A stretch of DNA of 26,746 nt from Bacteroidales bacterium (GTDB lineage: Bacteria; Bacteroidota; Bacteroidia; Bacteroidales; Bacteroidaceae): assembly GCA_004557035.1 (NCBI GenBank), contig SFFB01000030.1, forward strand, positions 1 to 26,746. Reading direction: 5' to 3'. How positions within the stretch are numbered: position 1 is the stretch's first letter; every line of letters begins with the position of its first letter. The translations under genes and the position numbers were made by a program. This document shows, piece after piece, positions 22,598 through 26,746 of this stretch. The notes under the pieces were generated by a model that was given only the letters and a program-made list of their open reading frames with translations, was not told where the DNA came from and made no database searches.

Positions 22598-24964
22598 ATG
22601 ACAATCTCTCTCGTCGTCGCATTGCTTGTCCTGATGGCCGTCGGCATGTCGCTGGCGGCCCGTGGGAGTCGTCGGCTCAGGCACAGCCTGCCCGTGCGCC
22701 TGTGGACCACGGCCGTGACGATTGTCGTTTTTTTCTTCGGCACCTTCCTGTTGCTCATTCCCGCCTCCCTTTTGTTTCGGTTGCCTTGGGGAGCTGCCCG
22801 CGTGCGTCGTCGTCTTTGGCACACATTGTTTTCGCGCGCCACGCGCTTTCTGCTTTTCACCATTCCCGGCACACCCCTTCGGGTAGTCGGTCTCACGTCC
22901 GCGACCTTTTCCCGTCCCCGAGTTGTCGTGGCCAATCACACCTCGCTACTCGACGCCTTGTGTCTCATCGCCCTGACGCCTCGCCTCATATTTCTGACCA
23001 AAGACTGGGTGTGGCACAATCCGTTTCTCGGCCTTTTGGTGCGCCAAGCCGACTTTCTGCCCGTCTCGGCCGGTCTCGACGCTAATATGGCCCGACTGAG
23101 CCTTCTGACGGCCGAAGGCTATTCCGTGTTGGTTTTTCCCGAAGGCACCCGTTCGTCCGACGGTCGTCCCCATCGTTTCCATCAAGGTGCCTTCCATCTG
23201 TCGGCCCGTCTCGGCCTCGAGGTGCTTCCTGTTTTCCTTTCGGGCCATTATGCCGTCTTGTCGCGCCACGCCCGGCTGCTCACTCCCGGCCCTTTGAGCG
23301 TGAACATCGGTTGTGCCCTGCCGCCTCCTCCGGCTGTCACCTTCGACGCCGTCAGTGCGTTGCGTCGCCGTGTATCCGCCCTCTATGCCCCTTCTGAGGT
23401 TTCAAATCCCGTCGCCCCTTCGTTGCCCTCCGTCGCTCCCTCTTCGCCATCGATAGCCTTCGGCCGCCGATGTGTCATCATTGGTAGCGGTCTGGGCGGT
23501 TTGGCCTGTGGCAACATCCTCTCGCGCATGGGCTACGATGTCACCGTGTTGGAGCAATCCCACCAAGCCGGCGGATGCCTGCAGAGTTTCAAGCGAGGCG
23601 ATGCCGTTTTCGAGACCGGTATGCACTATCTCGGCTCGCTCGGCAGGGGAGGCAATCTGCGCCGTTTGCTCAACATGCTCGACGTGAGCCCCCTTCTCAC
23701 CTTCCGCCGTCTCGACCTCGAGGCCTACGACGTGTTGCGGCTGGGCGACAAACAATACGCCTATGCCGCTGGCCGTGAAGCCTTTGCAGAAGGCCTTTTG
23801 AGCCGTTTCCCATCTGAGGGAGCAGCCATATCGCGCTATATGGCGGCCATAGACGAAGTGTCGCGACTTTCAGATGTGGGCCAAGCCATTTCCCAGACCA
23901 CCATCACCCAGGTCTTGTCATCTTGGCAAAGTGTGGGGATGTATGACGCCCTTGCCGCTATGTCGCCCCGCTCGGCCGAACTGGCCGCCGTCTTGGCCGG
24001 CCGTCTGCCGCTCATTGCCGCCACGCGCAGTCGCACGCCGTTTTCGCTCCATGCCTTCATCACTGGATTTTATATGGATGGCGGCTGGCGCGTGGTTGGA
24101 GGCAGCCATCACATTGCCCATGCCCTCATCTCCCGCATCACGTCGTCGGGTGGAAAAGTCCTCACCCGCCGTCGTGCCACCGCCATCACCGCCTCCTGTG
24201 GTCGTGTCACTGGAGTGATCACCGCCGACGGCAGCCATTTTCCGGCAGACTATGTCATCTCCGACGCCCATCCCTCCGTCACCCTCTCTCTCCTTCCCGA
24301 GGGAGCCGTGCGTCCCGTTTTCAAGCGCCGCCTGCTGTCTTTGCCGCAAACCACGGGCTGTTTCACGGTCTATCTCCGTTTCAAGCCCGGGCGCATGCCC
24401 TATATGAACCGCAACTACTTCTGCTATGCCGGCTCCCACCCCTGGGACTGCGAGCTCTACGACGTTCCCGGTTCGTGGCCCAAGGGCTATTTCTATATGC
24501 ACACGTGCCAGTCGGTCGACGGTCGCTGGGCGCATGGCGGTGTAGTTGTGTCGTATATGCGTTGGGACGAAATGTCTCCATGGCTCCACACGCTAAGTGG
24601 TCGTCGCGGCCCTGCCTACGAAGACTTCAAGCGCTGCCGTGCCGAGCTTCTGCTTTCAGCCCTTGAGCGAGACGTACCGGGCACGTTGTCTTGCGTCGAG
24701 CGTTATTATACCTCCACGCCGCTCACCTGGCGCGATTATACGGGCACGCTTCGTGGCAGCATGTATGGCACTGCCGCCGACTTCGCCACCGGCGCTGCCG
24801 GCCGTGTCCCTGTGAGGCTGAAACTCGGCGGACTTTTTCAGACGGGCCAAAACGTCAACTCCCACGGTATGCTCGGCACCCTCGTCGGGGCTATGCAGAC
24901 CATCGCCTGTCTGCCGGGAGGAGCCGACTATATGTCCCGACTGCTGGAGGAGGGAGTGGAGTAG
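22598..24964 (+). CDS. Fusion of a PlsC-type acyltransferase and a phytoene-desaturase-like FAD oxidoreductase
   Basis: The 788-residue protein has two hydrophobic segments (about 3-20 and 37-60), then a PlsC-type acyltransferase with His114-x4-Asp119 ('NHTSLLDA') and 'FPEGTRS' at 180-186. A Pro/Ser-rich linker (266-287) leads to an FAD domain with 'VIIGSGLGGLACG' (293-305), 'VLEQSHQAGG' and the C-terminal 'LKLGGLFQTGQNVNSHGMLGTLVGAM' typical of the CrtI/phytoene-desaturase-like group. In aryl polyene and flexirubin clusters these two activities are usually separate genes; here they are one chain. The acyltransferase should attach an acyl or aryl-polyenoyl group to a glycerol-type lipid, the FAD domain may alter the chain's oxidation state. 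Last gene of the operon, 40 bases after the previous stop. Confidence 0.88.
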   Translation: MTISLVVALLVLMAVGMSLAARGSRRLRHSLPVRLWTTAVTIVVFFFGTFLLLIPASLLFRLPWGAARVRRRLWHTLFSRATRFLLFTIPGTPLRVVGLTSATFSRPRVVVANHTSLLDALCLIALTPRLIFLTKDWVWHNPFLGLLVRQADFLPVSAGLDANMARLSLLTAEGYSVLVFPEGTRSSDGRPHRFHQGAFHLSARLGLEVLPVFLSGHYAVLSRHARLLTPGPLSVNIGCALPPPPAVTFDAVSALRRRVSALYAPSEVSNPVAPSLPSVAPSSPSIAFGRRCVIIGSGLGGLACGNILSRMGYDVTVLEQSHQAGGCLQSFKRGDAVFETGMHYLGSLGRGGNLRRLLNMLDVSPLLTFRRLDLEAYDVLRLGDKQYAYAAGREAFAEGLLSRFPSEGAAISRYMAAIDEVSRLSDVGQAISQTTITQVLSSWQSVGMYDALAAMSPRSAELAAVLAGRLPLIAATRSRTPFSLHAFITGFYMDGGWRVVGGSHHIAHALISRITSSGGKVLTRRRATAITASCGRVTGVITADGSHFPADYVISDAHPSVTLSLLPEGAVRPVFKRRLLSLPQTTGCFTVYLRFKPGRMPYMNRNYFCYAGSHPWDCELYDVPGSWPKGYFYMHTCQSVDGRWAHGGVVVSYMRWDEMSPWLHTLSGRRGPAYEDFKRCRAELLLSALERDVPGTLSCVERYYTSTPLTWRDYTGTLRGSMYGTAADFATGAAGRVPVRLKLGGLFQTGQNVNSHGMLGTLVGAMQTIACLPGGADYMSRLLEEGVE

Positions 24965-25099
24965 GGGGCAGTCTTTGGGGCAAAATATAGCGCTGAGGCC
25001 GCGGCAATCTGTCCGTCTGTCACATTTCAGTGGCTGCTGCCGGCATAGGGGATTAGTTCTATCTTATATCAGATAAGAAAATGTGAACTAGTCCGAAGT

Positions 25100-25127
25100 A
25101 ACGGCCAATTTTTTCGGCCGTTTTTTT
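25100..25127 (+). terminator. Rho-independent terminator of the pigment operon
   Basis: A seven-base stem AACGGCC / GGCCGTT (25100-25106 and 25116-25122) with a nine-base T-rich loop runs into seven T's (25121-25127). It is 135 bases after the last stop codon of the operon and is the only strong terminator there. Confidence 0.8.
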
Positions 25128-25240
25128 CAAAACGCCCCAAATCATTTTTGGTTAGGAAAATAGGCCCCTCATTTGCCGCATAAGGCCCGATTTTACAGGG
25201 TCTTTGGCCGTTTTGACGGTCTTAAAGAATCGGGCAAAAT

Positions 25241-25382
25241 TTGTGAACTTGTGAACTTGTGAACTTTCATTTTTTTCAAACGAAACAAAAATAAAGAATA
25301 ATAAGTAATATATTATATATCATATACTTATAGAGTTTTCTTCAAAAAAGCATATTCAGTTCACAAGTTCACAAGTTCACAA
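25241..25382. repeat. Long inverted repeat with arms of three tandem GTGAACTT units
   Basis: The left arm (25241-25265) is TT followed by three GTGAACTT units (to 25266); the right arm (25358-25382) is its exact reverse complement over 25 bases. The 92 bases between are very AT-rich, including runs such as ATATTATATATCATATA. Arms of three eight-base units resemble iterons. The element could be a protein-binding or replication-initiation region, or the regulatory region of the small ORF that follows at 25452. Confidence 0.8.
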
Positions 25383-25451
25383 TTTCCGATTTTGCTAACA
25401 GAGGTTAAAGGCTGTGTTAAAAATCGTGTTTCCCCCTGCTCGTCTCATTAA

Positions 25452-25700
25452 ATGCGCAAGTTGGCATTGAGATGTTATGGCATTTACAATCAAATAATTG
25501 CAACATTTGCGCTTGGAACAATGCACACCGACGCTTTGAAGAAAATCCCCGGCTCGGCCGTGCAAGAATACGCTATTTTTTGTCCTCTTTCCTGCAATCA
25601 GCAGGCAATAAACGAGGAAACGTTAAAACCAGTTGTCGTGTCGAAGAACGGCAAGCTCTACTTCACCCGCAAAGACCCAGGTCGCTCCTTTGCTGCCTAA
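25452..25700 (+). CDS. Small hypothetical protein
   Basis: An 82-residue frame with ordinary codon use, beginning with ATG 69 bases after the inverted repeat. I do not recognise the product. It has a hydrophobic stretch near 12-22, two Cys in 'FCPLSCNQQ' (44-52), and a basic end 'KNGKLYFTRKDPGR'. An overlapping frame of 146 codons (25472-25912) competes with it, and I see no promoter or ribosome site that decides between them. It could be a remnant of accessory DNA. Confidence 0.35.
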   Translation: MRKLALRCYGIYNQIIATFALGTMHTDALKKIPGSAVQEYAIFCPLSCNQQAINEETLKPVVVSKNGKLYFTRKDPGRSFAA

Positions 25701-25856
25701 AATCCGCTGAATATAAACCAGTTATCCTCACCGAAATCGTCCGCCGAACGATGTGTCTTTGGGAAAACGGACAGAAGGAACTCAAGACAACTCAAAAGTG
25801 GCAAAACTGCACAGCCCCCTTTTTTAGGGCACAATCTATAAAAACTATTAACAATA

Positions 25857-26144
25857 ATGAAAAAAACCGACAAATCGGACAATATGTTCAAGTCTGGCTA
25901 CGCGCCATATAGGTCTATCGGCGTAAGCGAAGAGGGTGAGTTGGCATATTTTTGGTTGAGCCCTGAAAAGCGTGCTTATCTGTCTCGTGGCCGGCATCAT
26001 CCTCAGCTTTTTGGAGGTCTCCAGCCGCCCGAAGGCGAAATTTCATCAAGTGTGTTCTATTTCTTCAGTGAGTGTTTGATATACAGCGGTGCCATCTTCG
26101 GTGTTAAACTCTACATCAAACACGAATTGCAGAAACAATACTAA
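25857..26144 (+). CDS. Small hypothetical protein next to the CRISPR array
   Basis: A 95-residue frame with ordinary codon use and an A-rich start context (ACTATTAACAATAATGAAAAAA) typical of Bacteroidetes genes. The product is not recognised. It has a Lys-rich start, an aromatic-rich middle ('AYFWLSPEKRAYLSRG'), a Gly/Pro turn near 52-60, and a hydrophobic stretch 'SSVFYFFSECLIYSGAIFGV' at 63-82 that is too polar for a clear membrane helix. Its stop lies 49 bases from the leader-distal end of the CRISPR array. Nothing links it to Cas function except position. Confidence 0.5.
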   Translation: MKKTDKSDNMFKSGYAPYRSIGVSEEGELAYFWLSPEKRAYLSRGRHHPQLFGGLQPPEGEISSSVFYFFSECLIYSGAIFGVKLYIKHELQKQY

Positions 26145-26193
26145 AAAGGTTAGCTGTGTGTTGTTGCTTTCGTGCCCGGAGTGCGTATGGTGT

Positions 26194-26229
26194 ATTCCCT
26201 CAGCGGGAGTTTCTATGGGCTTAGTAGCC
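26194..26229 (-). repeat. Degenerate leader-distal CRISPR repeat
   Basis: The last 19 bases (26211-26229) match the other repeats exactly, but the 17 bases that would encode the Cas12a handle hairpin are mostly changed. On the - strand the changed part reads ACTCCCGCTGAGGGAAT, which can still pair TCCC with GGGA around a five-base loop. This is the usual terminal-repeat decay at the end away from the leader. Confidence 0.9.
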
Positions 26230-26746
26230 TACCTACATTAAAGAATTTACATAATTATCTACAATAGTAGAAATTCTATGGGCTTAGTAGCCACATTCAA
26301 ACAATTACTAACTTCACACTTATCTACAATAGTAGAAATTCTATGGGCTTAGTAGCCTGGTAAGGAACGACATCGAGGGCGGAAAAATCTACAATAGTAG
26401 AAATTCTATGGGCTTAGTAGCCTTTCACGGACGAACAGAGAACAAGGCTGAATCTACAATAGTAGAAATTCTATGGGCTTAGTAGCCAAAACAAGATGCT
26501 TATCAGTTACTCGAATCTACAATAGTAGAAATTCTATGGGCTTAGTAGCCTTCTTCGCAACAATAATGCACGACTCTCTATCTACAATAGTAGAAATTCT
26601 ATGGGCTTAGTAGCCATGGTACCTCTTATAACGAGTGAACCAAATCTACAATAGTAGAAATTCTATGGGCTTAGTAGCCGCATTAGGATAAACACCTGCA
26701 CCTTTCATATCTACAATAGTAGAAATTCTATGGGCTTAGTAGCCAC
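26194..26746 (-). CRISPR. Type V-A (Cas12a) CRISPR array, running off the right edge
   Basis: Nine 36-base repeats start at 26194 (degenerate), 26257, 26322, 26387, 26452, 26515, 26580, 26644 and 26709, with eight spacers of 27, 29, 29, 29, 27, 29, 28 and 29 bases; a ninth spacer begins at 26745. On the + strand the repeat is ATCTACAATAGTAGAAATT followed by CTATGGGCTTAGTAGCC. Its complement ends AATTTCTACTATTGTAGAT, the Cas12a crRNA 5' handle (stem TCTAC/GTAGA with loop TATT), so crRNAs are read from the - strand. Repeats 2-9 are identical, the left-most is decayed: hence the leader and probably cas12a, cas4, cas1, cas2 are to the right, outside the window. Spacer lengths fit type V-A. Confidence 0.96.

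Larger units (their letters stand above)
24965..25451. other. AT-richer intergenic region after the pigment operon
   Basis: No credible gene is visible in these 487 bases. They contain a strong terminator (25100-25127) and a long inverted repeat made of GTGAACTT units (25241-25382) with an extremely AT-rich centre. Base composition drops sharply from that of the operon, which suggests a boundary with accessory DNA. Confidence 0.6.

Noticed and set aside
25697..25891. 64-codon frame on the - strand between the two small ORFs
   Set aside because: It overlaps the start of the more plausible + strand frame at 25857, and its hydrophobic Phe/Leu/Ser-rich product looks like the complement of A-rich DNA.
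26230..26708. Possible self-targeting of the window by the CRISPR spacers
   Set aside because: Reading the eight spacers against the window by eye on both strands gave no match. Only an exhaustive search of the genome could settle this.
1..26746. tRNA, rRNA, insertion sequence or transposase genes
   Set aside because: I looked for tRNA-like cloverleaf arms, conserved rRNA stretches and transposase motifs and found none that I could support.

Overview
The window looks like a piece of chromosome from a GC-rich member of the Bacteroidales, most likely a Prevotellaceae-type organism. I base this on the gene content (OmpH/Skp next to glutamate racemase, a rhomboid with a Bacteroidetes-type tail next to an EEP hydrolase, a secreted bleomycin-hydrolase-type peptidase, a GH33 sialidase), on a promoter of the Bacteroidetes TTTG / TAnnTTTG kind, on the lack of strong Shine-Dalgarno sequences, and on a Cas12a-type CRISPR repeat. 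Genus assignment is inference; no rRNA gene is present. All supported genes are on the + strand.

Region 1 (1-9709) is ordinary chromosome: the end of an OmpH-like periplasmic chaperone, murI, a short-chain epimerase overlapping a PAP2-type membrane protein that in turn overlaps a secreted C1 peptidase, a protein with a probable fucosyltransferase-like fold, a rhomboid protease, an EEP-family hydrolase with N-terminal membrane helices, and a secreted sialidase. Intergenic spaces carry purine-rich 'GAGACTAA'-like low-complexity tracts and REP-like elements.

Region 2 (9710-24964) is an aryl polyene/flexirubin-type pigment operon of thirteen genes. It starts from a promoter at about 10081-10112 behind a 420-base regulatory region with a strong terminator, paired palindromes and a 15-base palindrome. 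In order it encodes a tyrosine ammonia-lyase (makes the 4-coumarate starter), a ketoacyl-ACP reductase, a ketosynthase, a methyltransferase, an ACP, an LpxL-like acyltransferase, a dehydratase-like hotdog protein, a thioesterase, a ketosynthase fused to a ketosynthase-like domain, a second ACP, another ketosynthase, an inactive chain-length-factor-like ketosynthase, a hotdog-glycosyltransferase fusion, and a PlsC acyltransferase-FAD oxidoreductase fusion (the last two count as single genes; thirteen follow the lyase gene). Together they should build a conjugated polyene on a phenolic starter by type II PKS chemistry and mount it on a membrane lipid. The most striking point is that the two hotdog proteins each keep one half of the FabZ His/Glu dyad, so they probably work only as a heterodimer. 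No starter-activating ligase, phosphopantetheinyl transferase or MMPL/LolA export genes are seen.

Region 3 (24965-26160) is AT-richer: a terminator, a large inverted repeat whose arms are three tandem GTGAACTT units, and two small unrecognised ORFs.

Region 4 (26194-26746) is a CRISPR array whose repeat carries, on the - strand, the Cas12a crRNA handle. It starts with a degenerate repeat on the left and runs off the right edge, so the leader and cas12a/cas4/cas1/cas2 would be expected beyond the window to the right.
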